Positions 32,481-47,537 are shown, counted from the stretch's first letter. The stretch: 64,000 nucleotides of DNA from Mastigias papua (GCA_964019165.1 OZ025271.1:5954570-6018569), one strand, 5' to 3'. Made by a program: numbers and translations. The notes: a model not told the origin generated them from the letters alone.

Positions 32481-33134
32481 TTCACGTGTTATCAAGCAAC
32501 ATGGTATATGGACTATTCTGAATTCTATTCTAATGTCAACATCGATTTCGCAAACATGCATAAAATTTTAAGACAACTAAAGGGCAGCTTCGCATGTTCA
32601 ACAGTTGGACAAATTGGTTAAGTTTTCAAAAAAAGAATTCCATTTCTGAGTTTCATGAGTCCAGGCGTGTCCTTTCTCTAGTCGACTAATCTCATCAAAT
32701 CGAATTCAGTGTTTTGCTAAGAATGTGCAATACAAGCTCAAAGCTCAAAACAAAATCAATTGTTGGTTGGTTGAGATCACAGAAGATGATGAACACCTTG
32801 CTATGGACAGATGCTTATATTTGCACCGTTTCTATACGATGGAGGAAGAGCTTTGATCATGACAGGTGTCAGATAAATCTACAAACCCATCCAAAACGTC
32901 CTTTCCTTGAATAAGTTCCCATCCAAAGGTCTAAAAAGAATTAAACCTACAGGGGTGTGTGTAAGAGGATTTAACGGTATGCATGTGGCAAAACATTACA
33001 AAGGAATTTGTTCTTCTATGGGAGAACTTTTATCACTGCTAAACAATCGAGATTTAGGAAATCGATTCTATTTACTGCATACAGATTTTGCAGGAAGTTG
33101 CATGGAACATGTTTTACAAAAGGGTTTCCATTGA

Positions 33135-33215
33135 AACGCATGTCAAACTCAAGGCCCACGGGTCACCTGTGGCCCACCACGTCATTTGACGGGGCCCGCA
33201 AGAGCTTGTGCATGA
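33135..33215. mobile_element. GC-rich transposon scrap with GGCCCACGGG words
   Basis: CAAGGCCCACGGGTCACCTG and TGTGGCCCACCACG, then GGGGCCCGCAAG, resemble the termini of animal hAT-type elements (GGCCCGCGGGCC...). A similar patch occurs at 53276-53345. Only a fragment is present. Confidence 0.35.
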
Positions 33216-33268
33216 TCCTCTTGATGTGTTATGCTGACGTGCATGGCTCAGGAGATAATAGGTGTACA

Positions 33269-33535
33269 TTATTATATGTTTAGATAACTGGCTCTGTATT
33301 TTTCAAATATTCAAATCAAGTTGCGAGGGGGGAACTATGGCACAACCATATGTCTGCTATTTCCAGAATATGAACTATGAATGAGGATGTGTCAGATGGC
33401 ATCTCAGGATGAGGTTGGACCAACTCGTGTGTGTTCACGAGCAGGCAGCATATGTTGGTTGTGCCTTAGTCCCCCTCCCACAAATTGACTTGAATACTTA
33501 AAAAATACAGAACCAGTTATCTAAAAGTATAATAA
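33269..33535. mobile_element. Foldback MITE with about 85-base arms
   Basis: The left arm (TTTAGATAACTGGCTCTGTA, AATATTCAAATCAAGTTGCG, GGGGGGAACTATGGCACAAC) is inverted on the right (GGTTGTGCCTTAGTCCCCCT, CAAATTGACTTGAATACTT, TACAGAACCAGTTATCTAAA). The interior is about 70 bases. No open frame. Confidence 0.8.
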
Positions 33536-33621
33536 CGCACATTGCCCTTTGAAACCAACCATAAGGTTGATATGGCAACCTGTGAAAATGAGTTCGACAG
33601 CCCGGTCTAGTGGGAGTGAGT

Positions 33622-33712
33622 AATACCCATAGGGAGAAATACCTCTGGGAAGAAATACCTCTGGGAAGACATACCTCTAGGAAGAAATACCTCAAGGAAG
33701 AAATACCTCTAA
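33622..33712. repeat. 17-bp minisatellite GGGAAGAAATACCTCTG
   Basis: Five imperfect units, with GGAAGAAATACCTC as the shared core, in the spacer upstream of HDGFL2. Confidence 0.85.
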
Positions 33713-36485
33713 TAACATTCAGAAGCCGACTCATTCAATTACCATTCAACTAAACTATAAACAAAAGACATTGGCTTAAAAGTCACAAATTAATTACCAT
33801 ATTTGGTATTAAATAACAAACAATAAAATACACCCTTTCAAAGTGATTACTAGAACACACCTCTAAAAGCAATTCAAACTTTTATTAAAACAAAACCTAA
33901 GAAGTCACAAAGACATTCAATTAAAGACATTATTTACAATTAACGCCCCTATTATGTACGCTTCGCAGTTTTCAACTTTTGGACTATATAAGAGGCACTA
34001 ACCGATAGAGAAAAAATCTATAAAGCCTCCCTTGCATTAAGGACAGCTTTTGTTATCCAGAAGGAGGTTTTCGCATTTGATAAAGACAGCAAAAGACGAC
34101 ATTCGTTCAAATGCCCTTGAATTGATAGCTCCTGCAGTACGAGGATCATTACGAAACTCCTAAGCAGCTACAATGACCATCATACCACAAGGGAAGCAAA
34201 AACTATTATTCACAGGTCTGTTCGACTCCCAAATGCACCCAGTGTAAACATTAAACCTCATATCACTTTTTGCTAATACACAATTACGGGTATATTTATC
34301 TGTCAATTGTTTGTTTGCCCAGCTATGGGCTTTCGAATGAAGGGACAATAGACAAACCAATTCAAAGAAGGGGCGTTAACAAACCGAATGAGTAAGGAAA
34401 CCTAAGCATTGAACGAATCAGACGGAGCATTTAACATATGAAGAGCAATATGCAATCATAATTCACTTGTCAGAAGGCAGCCTAATGGTTGGGGATCGTA
34501 TCTCAGGGAGTGTACGTTACTAATGTATGAATGACCCACAGGATCAATAAAATATACTGCGGTAATTTTATATAACAATAAACAGCAAGAAGAAATTCTC
34601 ACAATTGATATTAAATACCCTCTTAGATTCATCTGCTAAACTTGTACAGTAATTCTTGTTAAACTCTAACGCTGTAGTGCGTTACTACCAAACTTAAACT
34701 AGCATTCTTAAAAACTAAACAACAAAGCTACACATAATTTTTATAAGAAACTCTAAGGCTCAGGAGGTCTACAGTACATGAATTGCCACCCAACAACGAG
34801 AGACAATGAAATCCAGGATACTAAAAGACAAGGAATGAAGGATGAAGATAGCATGTGTGCAGAATTAAGCAAATGCTATCCACAGAGGCTGATCAATACA
34901 ATTTTCTTTCACTTTTGTAAAGGGTCAATCTGCAGCATTTTTATGTATTCAATCGCATCCAAAATAAATAAATAAAGTAGAAACAGAGATACTCCTAGTT
35001 TGCTCAGAATACATTCATTTAAGAAACTGGGCTCGTCATGGTTACAGCACATGGAGCAGTCATAACAGTATTGCCATTAGAAGTAACAATACAGTAAAAA
35101 ACCATATGAATATATGAACATACATATAATGAATATATGATATACCAAACATATGAACCTTAATTTATTAAGGACCTACAGCCTGAAATGGTATAGGTAT
35201 ATTTGTAAATAGGTTCTTATAAATGGCTTCGTTCCACTAAGAATTATACCAAGTCTGTTTGCCAATCAACCCAATCCACCTATATGCTCCAAAACCCATA
35301 TAAACAAAACTGCGATTGGCAAGGCCTTCAGGGAAAATAATGGTTGCAAATTGGCTCGGCCAATGATAAAAAGATTTGGCTAAAATTCATGATTCCCAGG
35401 CTTTATGTGTCCATAATATTTCAATGCTAAACTATCCCTTTAAAGGCCTTTGTTTATGATCCTGTGTTAAGAACCTGCATCCTTGTCACAAGAAGTGCCT
35501 CACCACATAAGAATACAAACAGACTCATTTCAAAATTGTAGGTTATTATGTATGGGTTTCTATTGTACTGGCTACCTTTAATACACATAAAAGTTGTATT
35601 GATGTTTAAGCAGTAACAATAGAGGTGGCTGCTGAAGTAGAAGGTAGTTCAGGTAGTATGAGAAATTGTAGAATTATTAAAACTAGCCGCGATGAAATGT
35701 AAAAGAAGCGATAGTTATAGTGGCAGAGGTAGGTATACTAATGACAGAAGTGGTGTAGATAAACACACAATAGCGGGAGAATTTGGAATAATATTAGTTG
35801 AGCGTGTAAAGACATCATTGAAAATAGGGACAAATATCAAGTTATGAGAGGTGGCGAAGTGATAGTGAGAACGGTTATAATATTTTGACCATGACTTGAA
35901 GTAGTTATAGCAACAGAAGTTACAGAAGAAGAGATAGTCCATGTAAAATTCATAGTAACAGTAGCAGAAGTATAAATATCAGATAGCAAGAAATACTGAG
36001 AGAACAACGCGCTGATACTATCAGTAGAATTAATTTAGCAGCAATAGAAGTTGATAAACATACCTGCTACTATGATAGAAGTATTATTGGCAATAGTGGT
36101 AAAAATGCTGTTGTATTAGAGCAGAGGCAATAGCTACAGCTAGCGGTAAAGCTGTGATCGTAGATTTAGTATTGCTGATAAAGAAGCAACTGTAATAGCA
36201 TAACTCTAAAATACATAGCAAGTGAGCCTATTGTCTTCATCTACCAATATACATCTTCTGTAGAAGCAAGTGATTTGTTCAACTATCCATCAAATTTGTA
36301 TTTGAAGTTGCGTTATAAAACGCCTGAACGGCTGGAAAACCTCTATATTCAAATGACACGTTCTCTTACCTGAATGCTACCATAATTTCATCTCGAAGAG
36401 GCAGGAATCTTTTAAGCTTGGTCAGAAGCTTCAATTCTTCCATCAATGAAATAAAATTTCCTTGAGAAGTTGAAGTCATTCAAAG
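33713..36485. other. Spacer between HDGFL2 and LHFPL2, no gene recognised
   Basis: AT-rich. From about 35600 to 36200 the plus strand is rich in AGTAGAAGT- and GTAGCAATAG-like words, consistent with a decayed trinucleotide repeat. The LHFPL2 3' untranslated region should lie just below 36486; no strong poly(A) hexamer was pinned down. Confidence 0.5.
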
Positions 36486-38618
36486 TTACGGCACACATAT
36501 CAGATGTTTTCCTTCTAAAATCTCCTCCTGCACATCGCTACTAAATATCGATCTATCAGCGAAGCCAGAGAGCAGACAGCCGAGGAATGCTCCAACACAG
36601 CTACCAATTGCGAAGTAGTAGCTGATACCAAGCTGGCATTTACCAATCTTAAATGCCCGTGATTCTTCGGTGGGTTCCAGGCACATTCGTTGAATTCGAT
36701 CTGTGTCCCAGCCAACAGGGTAAATAACAATAGCAATGGTGAGGAAAAGACCTGAAACAGTGGGTTTGTCAAACTTAACAGAAAACTGGCACAGAGAAGG
36801 CATACGCTATTCAGTATCAGTTCAAAGTATAATATGCCAATGTATACGAAGTAACTGTATACCAGACAGCAGCAAAATCTACAGCAATATGACAATAATC
36901 GTCTTTAGCTTGGCTTCACTTGCTCATACAACTGGGATTATACTGCAGTCTGGTATACTATTACTTTGTACATACTGGCACGTAGTGCTTTGAACTGATA
37001 CTAAACATCATGAGGCTCAAGTATAAAAGATGTACAAAAGAGGCCATAGAAAACGATACATTAAACGTGTAGGAGACAAAGAATTTGCGATCTAAATCAT
37101 CGTGAACCCTGTACTTTCAATAACACCGGCTTTACTATGTAGAACATCCCCTTATACTTCTGACATTTACTAAACACTAACGTATGTATACAAGTGGTGC
37201 AACCCAAGGACCAAGTTACTTTTAAGTAAGCTACTACGTAATGGAAGTATATTGTCCTTTGATACTCTATCATATTTGCTCGCTATTCCTAATCCACTGA
37301 CTGTCAACCGAAATCAACTTAATCCATAAAGTTGCGTATATCATTGCGCTAACTTGCCTGTCTGCCACTAAGGCCACTGGCAGTTAGTCAATAGTGCAGA
37401 AAAAGCCAATACACTGCTTTGAAAGCCTGTGGCAGTGGGGTTTGAACTGGTAACACTCTAGCTATAAAGAACAGGCACACACCACTTATAGCCTGGGTCT
37501 AGTCATGCTCATTACTACCTCATATTATTGTTTTGTAGTATTGCTATGTAATTCTAAGTTAATACATCCCTATGCTTTGTTTATAACAAAGAACCAAAGG
37601 ATTGTTCAATACAACAAAGCTACCAGAATCATCCAAACTGGTATGAAGACAAAGTCCTCTGCATCAAAGCCTGGTTAAACCAGACAATAATGTCACGTGA
37701 CATTCTGCTACATTCTGTTTGATGTTGCACATATATTAAAAGATCTGGCTAAGCCTGTCAACTTTGTCAATGAACAAACGCCATTAATGTTGCTGTTGTT
37801 GTGGCATTGATGCAAAGTTCCAAAATAAAAAGTAGCGCTTAGCGAAAAATGCAATATGGTTTCAGTTGTCCGACGTTGTCATGAAAAAGTTGAAGAACAA
37901 AAATGACGCGTTGGCGTGCAAATCATGAATATGAAAGGACTGAATTGAATTATCTGTTAACCAAGTGGGTACACTAGAATACATACACGCGACATAACAA
38001 ATGTTGCACCACAAGTGTCTGAACTTATGGAAACACAAGTAGAACAAATTATGAGCGACATTTGTCATGTGACACAATTGCCTAATTTAGCCAGGTCTTA
38101 ACAATCACTATTGGAGTCAATAAGGCGCCCAGAATCATCTGTCATAATCTTCCGTAATCTATAATGTCTGAAAATAATACATAATACTTTATGAATTTAT
38201 GAAACAACATACCAGCAATTCCTTGAAGTACTCCCGCAAGATTCAGCACGGATTTCTTCCGACATATCTGTTTACAAAGTGCCAGTACGGTAAAGAAAGA
38301 CGCGACGCCAAGCAGCACTGTTGACATTCCCAAGAAAACCACACACGCCTGCCATGCAATCGAGTCAATTTTCCCGAATGTCTTTGCATAGATGCCACAA
38401 TTAGGCTCCAGTCGCTGCATAACAAGATTGTTTATGTGTGTGCAACGATTATATAGACCTACTGATTGCCGGTATGTCTTATTTCCATATATGGTATCTT
38501 TAACCTCCTTCCCAATCAACCATTTTGGCGTTGCAATCGCAGATAAGACGAGCATTAACGCTCCTACTGATACCAGCATGTAGAGGAGGCTACGACACGT
38601 GACGACGATGAACCACAT
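36486..38618 (-). CDS. LHFPL2: LHFPL2-type tetraspan membrane protein, complete
   Basis: Two exons, 38213-38618 and 36486-36751, join in phase inside a Gly codon and give 223 residues ending at TAA. Human LHFPL2 is 228. Seen: four hydrophobic segments (about 8-30, 90-115, 125-150 and 180-205), the starting motif VTCRSLLY, the loop motif PKWLIGK followed by GLYNRC and a further Cys (NCGIYAKTFG), the join VLQGIAGLFL..YPVGW, and the tail VQEEILEGKHLIC, all typical of the lipoma HMGIC fusion partner-like family in the claudin superfamily. Expected location is the plasma membrane or endosomal system; the molecular role of LHFPL2 is poorly defined even in vertebrates. The start is the first ATG of the frame, followed directly by the first membrane segment. 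Upstream untranslated exons, if any, cannot be recognised. Confidence 0.92.
36752..38212. other. LHFPL2 intron
   Basis: Single 1461-base coding intron, donor GTATGT and acceptor TTTCAG on the minus strand. It contains a degenerate tRNA-derived SINE near 37425-37495 and otherwise ordinary AT-rich sequence. Confidence 0.85.
37425..37495 (-). mobile_element. Degenerate tRNA-derived SINE head
   Basis: On minus, GGCTATAAGTGGTGTGTGCC is a weak A box and CCAGTTCAAACCCCAC is a B box about 35 bases downstream. Confidence 0.45.
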
Positions 38619-41600
38619 GATGGACTGTCCCAGGGGAGAATTCCTTGTTCATTGAACTGTGCTATTGGCAGTGGTAGTTATGAAAGTTTAAGAGTAAACT
38701 GAGAACCAGTACTAATATTGTAAAGCCTCAAATTGCAGATTCTGCTGTTTTGAATGAAACTGTACGCACTTCGTGAACTTTAGAGAATAACACCAACTTA
38801 TTGCCCAGTTAACGGATGTGTTCGTGCTAAGGACCTGAAAATCAGAAAAACAACTTGAATTAAAGAAATAAAAGAGCAGTAAATTAAAGGGTAACCAACG
38901 ATTGAAATAAAGAGCAAGATGTCAGTGAAAGATCTTCTGATAATATCTACACAAACTTTTACTACTTAGATAAGGTTATTGGCATTTTCTGAAAATTGAC
39001 TACAACATGGTACAAACTAGGGGTGCGCCCAATAACTTGCTTTCAACTGCACATGTACTATACCACATTGTTGCTCCAACAACATAACAAAACACTGGCC
39101 GAATAATAGCACCACTGAGGAGGCCTTACAACCTATTACCAAATTACAAACGAGCTATAAGTATGTCAAAACAACCAAGTTGAAACAGCCGTTCTCTAGG
39201 AGCGTTAAGATCAGCTATTACAAAAACACCCGCCAGTCTCATTTTCGATTATGACATTGCGGTTATATTGCATAACTCCAGTGGTAGTAGCTCCGGAGCT
39301 CAATTAGCTACTCTCGACAAACACTTAAAATCATGACTTAGGCCAATATTTGAAATACCTAATTAAGTTCATTTGTAGCTCTAACGGCCTACCTCAAGAC
39401 ACTAGAATAACGTCGTGCATTATATTGTGTGGAATATCGAACTCTTGACCGTTCGATTTAAATAATTAAAACTTTGCAGTCTCTGGCCTGGGATCGTACG
39501 AGGCATAAGTTCAAGTTAACAGTTTACGGAAGAGGTAAGTAATTTAGTATGTTTATTAGCATACTACTCTAAATTTGCGTTTCTCTGAATGTGTATATTA
39601 CATTTAAACTCTTTTTGCACGCTCTCTCTTTTATATGGAACCGCTCCGTAAGGAAGATACGTGTAAAGGTCAAAGAAATTAAGGAACTAATACTGCTGAT
39701 GACAAATTCTCTAAGCATCTATTCAATCTTGAGAATTTTTATCACTGTAAAACAATCGTGAAGTTGGATGCTAGTACCATTCAGTAAAGTCAAATTGGCG
39801 TGAATCATGGGTAATTCATGTAGCTGTGTGTCACAAGGGAGTCTCCTTTGAAACGTGCAATATCTAAAGCACCTTTTCTTACCTATGAACCCAAAACACG
39901 AAAGTGTCACAAAAATATATAAATATTTACCTTTAATAGAGGAGCAATATTCTTTGAATTTCTAACATAAAAGGACTCTTCTAACATAAATATTCTGAGC
40001 TGTCTGAATTCATACCGATGAGGGTGTTACGTTCAGAACAAACAATGGACAAACCTATAAGCTTCAGTCCTTCCAACAACAAGATAGCTATTGACAATAC
40101 TTAAACACATCTCATATGAAGGCATCAACGGACGGTCCATAAAAGCAAACCAGGCCAGTAGACGGGTAAGTATGACAGAATTTGGCCACAGTAATATTCC
40201 AATGAGATGCACATAATCTCCACCTGAGTCCAAGTATCAAATGGCTGCAAAATAAACTCCAGCCAATTCTAAAGCAGCGAGGTCGGGCTAAACAGCGGAC
40301 TATTTGCAACGAGTACAGCAAGTGAATCTTTGGCTCAAATCTCCTGAAAGCTCTATTTCCAAAAACTTCTTTCCAACGTCACACAACAATAAAAATTCAA
40401 TATCAAGTTTCGTCTATTTGAGCTCACGCAACGAAGGCCTAATCAACTAACATTAAAAATACCTGAGACATCTACACTACCCTTTAATTCAATCGCTTTC
40501 AGCTGATGGCAAATGTTTTGATATTGTGTCCGGGTAGTTGAACAGAGGATAAGGTCCAACAAAACGTCACCAAACAACAACGTAACAAAGTATCAAGAGA
40601 AATTAACCAATTACGTCATCTCTTGTGATTCAAATTCGATCGAAGGGAATGCATGATAAAAACTCTTCGCCAATAGGGCATTGAAGACATAGGCGGAGCT
40701 CTATCTCTAATAGGCTCCTCAGACTAGAAACTTCCATTGAGATACAAACATGCAGAAACCCCCTGTCAATGGGAGGGGATGAGTGGATGATAAAACACTA
40801 ACAGTAGCTATTCCCCTTTGTACATTCTACGTAAGATAGGGGCTTTGTTTTCAACTGCAATTTCTGGTAAGATTCAGCAACTAAATACTCCTATAATACA
40901 ACACCACGGTTTAATGACGCTTTAATTAAATGTATTGAGGCCACTCTAGTCATGAAGCAGTATTACGCTTTGTGTTGTACTTCACTGCCGCGCTTTAAAA
41001 CCTGACTATCAAATTCCACGACGCAAACAGTGGCAAATACATTAGGACAACAATCAACAGGAGCCTGGGACAAAGTTAGTAGGTAATCACTGCAGCAAAA
41101 GATTAGAGATGTCGAAGTAATGGCTATGAACTTGGGTGCACATGTGGTTGTTTTGTAACTAACAAAAATGCTGTTATCAGCAGGGACTCGGTTGTGAGCA
41201 TAAAAGACTTAATAAACTTATAATCATGCATTCAAAATTAAGTTAGTTTCAATAGAAGACGTATGCTATCTTAAAAGGTATTCTCTTCATTTAGCAAATC
41301 TAAACAGTATAACAGATTCCAAGGAGCGTATACACCTCTTGAAAACTCATTAAATTAAGTCAGTACATGAGGATAGAGGGGATATTTCCAAGTTTCTGTA
41401 TTAACTATAGGCAGTTACGTAACCAGACCTTGTTACTGCTTCATTACAACTTAATAAAGTAAGTCGAGAGGGAAAACCGCACAAACTAAAGAGCAATTAA
41501 GAACAGAACTTTGGTTTGAACGAAGCAAAGCCTTCATTTTTTTATCTAAGTGGATCTTTCTTACAAAACCGAAACATATCATACCACTAAATAATCCTGT

Positions 41601-43800
41601 GCTCTTCTCTTGCGAATAATGGTCAAAAACCGTCAGCAAAACAGTCCTAACTGCCTACTGAATATTCTAATACCCAACTACCATCTTCGACAAATGGATA
41701 CAGAATTAACTATCGCACGAAAGCGTTGGAACATACTCAAAGCACTCCGTCCAACACTCACCAGAGCGCGAAAAGTCGAGTATGCAGATGCTTTTGTAAG
41801 GAACGGTTTTAAAAAGAGCAGACATATAGAAAAAAACTCACAAAAAGACCAAAAATCTACCAGACCTTTTATTACTAATGACAAATTCCCAGAGGGATTT
41901 TTCATTTCGAATGTCTTTATAACTGCAAACAGTCGAGCCTTAAGACACCAAATTCGCAGAAATTGTGTGCAATCCTTGTGACAAGTGGTTCATTGGCGGG
42001 TTTTCTGTTGAAATGTACAGTATTCATAGTGTCCTGCCTTAGCACCGAACACATACAATGTCTATAACACTAAACGTGCAGCTACAATTCAGGAACCAAT
42101 AAGGAACAATAAGGTCTAAACACTGGACAAAAGAGGTCCACAAATAAGGAACTTATAGAGATAGGCCTTATGCCAGGTTCGCTATTGTAATATCCCTTAT
42201 ACAGGGAGGCGAGAGAGTACTGATACACTGACCTGCTACATGCTTGTGTAGTACTGAACTGATTCTAAATCATACCACGTGCTTATTTACACAGATACCA
42301 TTAGAAAAATTAAACTGTCATAGGGTGTCCATATAGGATACTACACTTATAAAACAAACATGCAAAACAAATCTGTAAGAGACATTTCAAGAAATGAAAA
42401 CCATCAAGCTTTTGTTACAAAGCCACGTATTCATGCAATGGGCACTTATGATGTATAAGTTCCATGGTCGTATGACAGGTACTTGCTGATATATCGCTTT
42501 AAAAGGGTACATCTGTAATTATCATACTATACAAAGCTATGCTTAAAAAAGGAGAACTTTGTGAAAAAAAGACTTCGCGACAAAAACTGCAGTATGTCAG
42601 CTTTAGCTATCGTCCAGCTTCCTTCAAGCGCAGTTATGACTGCGCAAACCGGGGACAGCTTGGTGTGAATAACCCAGTAACTAGGCCATGCATTTATAAA
42701 GAGCACTCTGGTTGATTCCTACTTAGCACAGTGAACCACTACGACGTAAGTAATGCTACTATTTTAAACTCCTATATTTGGCGAAAACACTGAAACTCGC
42801 ATATGAACACAGAATAGATAATTATCTATTATGTGATATAAAGCTGTATGGGGCGCCAATAGTGCCACTACCACAGAGTGCTGTATTGTGCGATAGTTTG
42901 CAACGACTATATGTTGTTGAAATGGACGCCAGCAATGCAACTACCATACAGTGATGTTTTGGGACCCATTGTGACAGTTCCTTACAAGCTACAATTCTTT
43001 ACCATGAAATTGGTACTAGAAACGATGCCCATCTCCATTTCAATAGTTGTAGGTCACATGACAACAGATGCGAGGCAATGGCTTCAACAAATAGCAAACA
43101 TTCTAGTACCGCAAGTACGAAGCCATTCCAGTTTGAAGCTATACAATGAGGACGTCTATATCAATACCATTTCAAAAAGTTTCCAAATGACTCGGAAGTG
43201 ATCGAGTCAAAAGTTCCAGCATACAAGGTAGACACTTTATTATAACAGAGCCATATTTTGTTCTCGACCAATCAGCGGATTTGTTTACACCAAAACATCA
43301 ACCAGTACCATGTCACTTCACCACTAGATCTCAATGTCACAGGCCTAAGGGTGGATGTCTTATATGAGACGAAAGGGCATTACCAAAATATCCTATCTAG
43401 AGTATTCTACCAAATACTGTTATACCAATTCATTAACTTCACTATCTCTGTTATCATAGTACTTTATTTATTATCTGTTAAAGATAAGACGAAAACTTCC
43501 AAACAATTTACTTATCATGAGAGTCCATCATCCAAGCTCCAAACATTGGTCATTGTTATCTATTAAATCGATATTAGATAGGAAAGGCACTTGGTAAAAG
43601 ATAACGACTCCACCAACGCGTTGGTTGCAACGACGTGAGGCTAGCCTCTTAAAAGAAACAGAATTGTCGCAAGGCCATGTATCAGAAAATGCTACACTAA
43701 TATAATGCAGGCTACTGTGAACCAAGGAAGAACATGATACAGGATTAACACAACCATATATGTTTATGCAAAGGTTCACTCTTGAAGCAAGAGTTCAGGC
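38619..43800. other. Region upstream of LHFPL2, no gene recognised
   Basis: Presumably starts with the LHFPL2 5' untranslated region and promoter. Open frames at 41610-41981 (plus, 123 codons) and 42878-43201 (plus, 107 codons) have no recognisable domain, no good flanking splice sites in phase with a neighbour, and ordinary AT-rich composition. I see no repeat structure of note until the TA tract at 43824. Confidence 0.45.
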
Positions 43801-43821
43801 AGTAACATTGCATATATATAC

Positions 43822-43947
<126 letters not shown>

Positions 43948-43990
43948 AACTAATCCTAAGCCGCGTCCACAACGTATATACATTACATAA

Positions 43991-44112
43991 AAAGAATAAA
44001 CCACAATTATGCTATCCTTTAAGTAAACGTTTCCATTAAAATCTTCATCAGTACTGATGAAGATTTTAATCGAAACGTTTACTTAAAGGATAGTATATTT
44101 GTGGTTTATTCT

Positions 44113-44114
<2 letters not shown>
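43991..44114. repeat. Near-perfect palindrome with hammerhead-like core, between TA tracts
   Basis: Arms 43991-44052 and 44053-44114 are reverse complements with about three mismatches. The right arm has CTGATGA, A, GAT-TTTA-ATC, GAAAC (44054-44076). In the left arm the base before GAAAC is changed (GGAAAC on minus), breaking the stem-closing pair. Centre GT/AC, no spacer. Confidence 0.82.
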
Positions 44115-44331
<217 letters not shown>

Positions 44332-47300
44332 ATGTTAACTCCGCAGATGTGACTCTGCGATACGAAAAGAGCACTGTTGGAACATTTCATCTGTGTCGTC
44401 GTCAGTAAAAATCAGTTCCCAAGCACTATAATCAGGCCGGTAGTAGGATCTACACTTAAAAGACAACATCTATAAACCATGCACATGTCCCAAGAAACTG
44501 AAATACGCCTATATTTAACGAAGGGCAAATTAATCTAAAACATCAGCGATATCAAAGTGCAGCATTTTCATATACGTATACAGCACTCACCGTTGTTTCC
44601 ATTCGATGCCATAAATAAAAACTGCTCTATTTTACTAAGTTAATTGATGCAGCGGTAATAGCTTTGCTTATAATAGTGCTGTGCTCCAACGATCTAAGCT
44701 TTGAGCAGTCGTTGAAAGTCACCGCAAAAATGCGGAACCGGAGTATGGAATAGTGAATCGCAGAAGGGCATGTGGAATTACAAGGGACCATTAACTTTGT
44801 AAAATCTTTCATCAAACTAAATGCTACAGGTGTAATGGCAATTTAATTACTGAAATTATACGACAATACAGAAGCGTTTTATGTCTTTAGCATGATTCAA
44901 AAACACCAAAAAGCTATTGAATCTCTTTCTTTTCGGTACAATCAGTAGTGTTCGATCATCAGTAACAGGCATGACACATAAGAGGTATAAGGTAAGGAGA
45001 TACTAACACAATGCTTCCTCAGTCGAATAAACATCTATCAGGCAAATAGACTTTTGAATTCGAACAAGGAGATATGGATGTCAAGGAGACATGGATGTCA
45101 ATTAGAAAGTCACGCCAGAGGTACATTTCTCTATGGGAATGAGTTCCTTCAACTAAAATCACCATAGAGCGGTGAGAGGTATGACATAGTTTGTCAAAAT
45201 GACTTAAATTATCGCCTAACTGATACTATAACGCGCTCACACTCAAACCAATATACAAAAACTGCCTTGCAAAAATTGCTATACCCCATCTTTATAACAT
45301 GCTCCCATTGCAAACAATATTCCTTTATGTATTACCAAAGTGTGGCTACTTTATGGTACGAACATTGTAATTCAGCTCTCATTGCCTATTTCATGTTATT
45401 TCAGTTTGTGCAAATTAGCTACAAAAGGATACCGACTGCAAAGGGCTTTTACAAATAAATAAACTAAAGGCCTGATAACTATAACTGCATGGAGGTCATA
45501 ATACAACGCCAACAGAATTAGAAAGAGAGTACATATGCACTAGGGTACTTCTTCAGTGACGATACAAAACTAGCTAGTCAGCATTAGGACTATACCTCTG
45601 CAATAGGCTCAGCAGCACAGAATAAACAATACGGGAGATTCCATGGACTATGGATGTATTCCGTGGTTCTGCCTGTTGTAAACATCGGTCCAATCTCTGT
45701 TATTTTGACGTGAAACTGTCTTATTGAGATCAAAGTCACAAAGCAATGCAAATCACAAATGGATTACAATTTAGCATGCAAGCGATGCTTTCTCGAGCAC
45801 GGATAATCCTAACAAAGATTTCGAAGATTAGAGAAGGGCGTGGGGTATTTCCAGACTTATTAAAAGCCTCGAACTCACAAAACACCGATTTCATCTGACT
45901 GAGTTAAAGTATAATGTTGTCAGAAATGAAGAAAGGAAACATCTGCAAGCCGAAAACCACACTTGTAGGTCTGAAATTAATGATTCAGTTAAAGAAATGC
46001 GCCAATGGTAAAACAAGTTAATGCCACCTGACTTCAATCAAGGCTAAGGACAAGTGGGTTGGTGACACAAAATGATTCTATCCAGGATTGAAATAAGTAC
46101 CACCATAAAAAAGCTATACGACATGCTTCAACGAAGCTCGGTTGTTGCTAGATCGCTCCTGTTCAAACTGACTAGTAGTGAGCAGGATGACACAAGGGCC
46201 AAACCATCATCATCACCCAGTGCCATCTGCTTTCAGAGGGTCGGCTGCCATGGATCTCCATCTCCATTGATCTTGTGCCATCATGACACACTCACTAAAC
46301 ATCATCACTGTCCATTCTGAGATGTTGCCTACCCATGTAAACGCGAGGAAATAAACGAAACGAGACAAGCCATGGATTAAGATGATATACCAGGGATCGC
46401 CCTGAGGAAAATCTAGAGGCGCCCATTTTCTCGATATGTGATTGAGATATCTATGACAAAAACAACTTGCACCAGATTAGTTGGGAGAGAGGAAGAAGGT
46501 TCTGCCAAATCGCAAAATGAAATATGTACATTCTTAAGTTATTACTATTTATTCAAAAGTAAAAGGCTTGCATTGTCCTCAAATTGGTTTATCTACGATA
46601 TAGCTCTGTTCATCATCTCTTTTCGCAAATTTTCTCAAGAAAAAGCGAGAGTTGAAAAAATAGAGCTGCCAGTATCTCACTAAGAACTGCCCATAATTAA
46701 GCTAGGATTGCCCGTTTTGGAAAATGGAAGGCCCTAGAATGATCCCGGCAATATAAGAAACGAAATAAGCCAGTGAGAATGAGTGAAACAAGGCAGACTA
46801 TGAAGGAAGACGATAAATGAACCAAGACGTGCTAAGAAGAAGCCTGACATTACAAGGGTAAGGAAGAAAGATAAGCAATGCCAAGAAACCATGGTCACAT
46901 TCAAATGGGGATGATCACCGCTTGAAAATTGATTTGAGCAATCTTATGTTACTATGTAACAACGTTTGACTATTCAACATAGTCAACTTATCCGCGCAGG
47001 AAAATTTAAACCAAGTGCGAAAATCACTGATGTTTTACATATAAACAAATCTATTTTTTCGCAAGCAACAAAACAATGTTTATAAACAGTGAGCACCAAA
47101 GATAGTTTGGTGTAAATTGTGATTGATGCCAATAAGTAAGAAAGTATATAAATAGAACGGAAAGTTTTAAGTCAGAAGGTAAATAAGAAGGTCACTATCT
47201 GATTACGTCAGTGAATATACAAGTAAAGATGGTAAATGAGTAACTTTCATAGTAATATGGTTATAAAATAATTTCTTATGCCATACAACAATCCTTTGTA

Positions 47301-47500
47301 ACATATAATAGCATTCTGCATTGCAAGATCCACGGCAATGATAACTCTTTTCTTTTGCAAGTTTTAGGTGTTCTATACCCCAAGGCTCCCGCTTAGGCCT
47401 CCTTCTTTTCATACAGATTTCTGCAATACTTCAAACGCGAGATTTGTAACATCCATTCACCATCACAATGCCACAACAAAGAAGTAAACCTGGGCCACAC
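44332..47500. other. No gene recognised
   Basis: AT-rich unique-looking sequence. A patch at 46190-46320 with CAGAGGGTCGGCTGCCATGG looks like an old dispersed repeat. Short open frames here show no family features. Confidence 0.45.
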
Positions 47501-47537
47501 TCATAGAGCTACATTCCAGGATTTAGCTGTTTTTAGC

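Noticed and set aside
41610..41981. 123-codon plus-strand open frame, with a hydrophobic frame on the opposite strand
   Set aside because: Neither strand gives a recognisable protein, and no splice-consistent neighbours were found.
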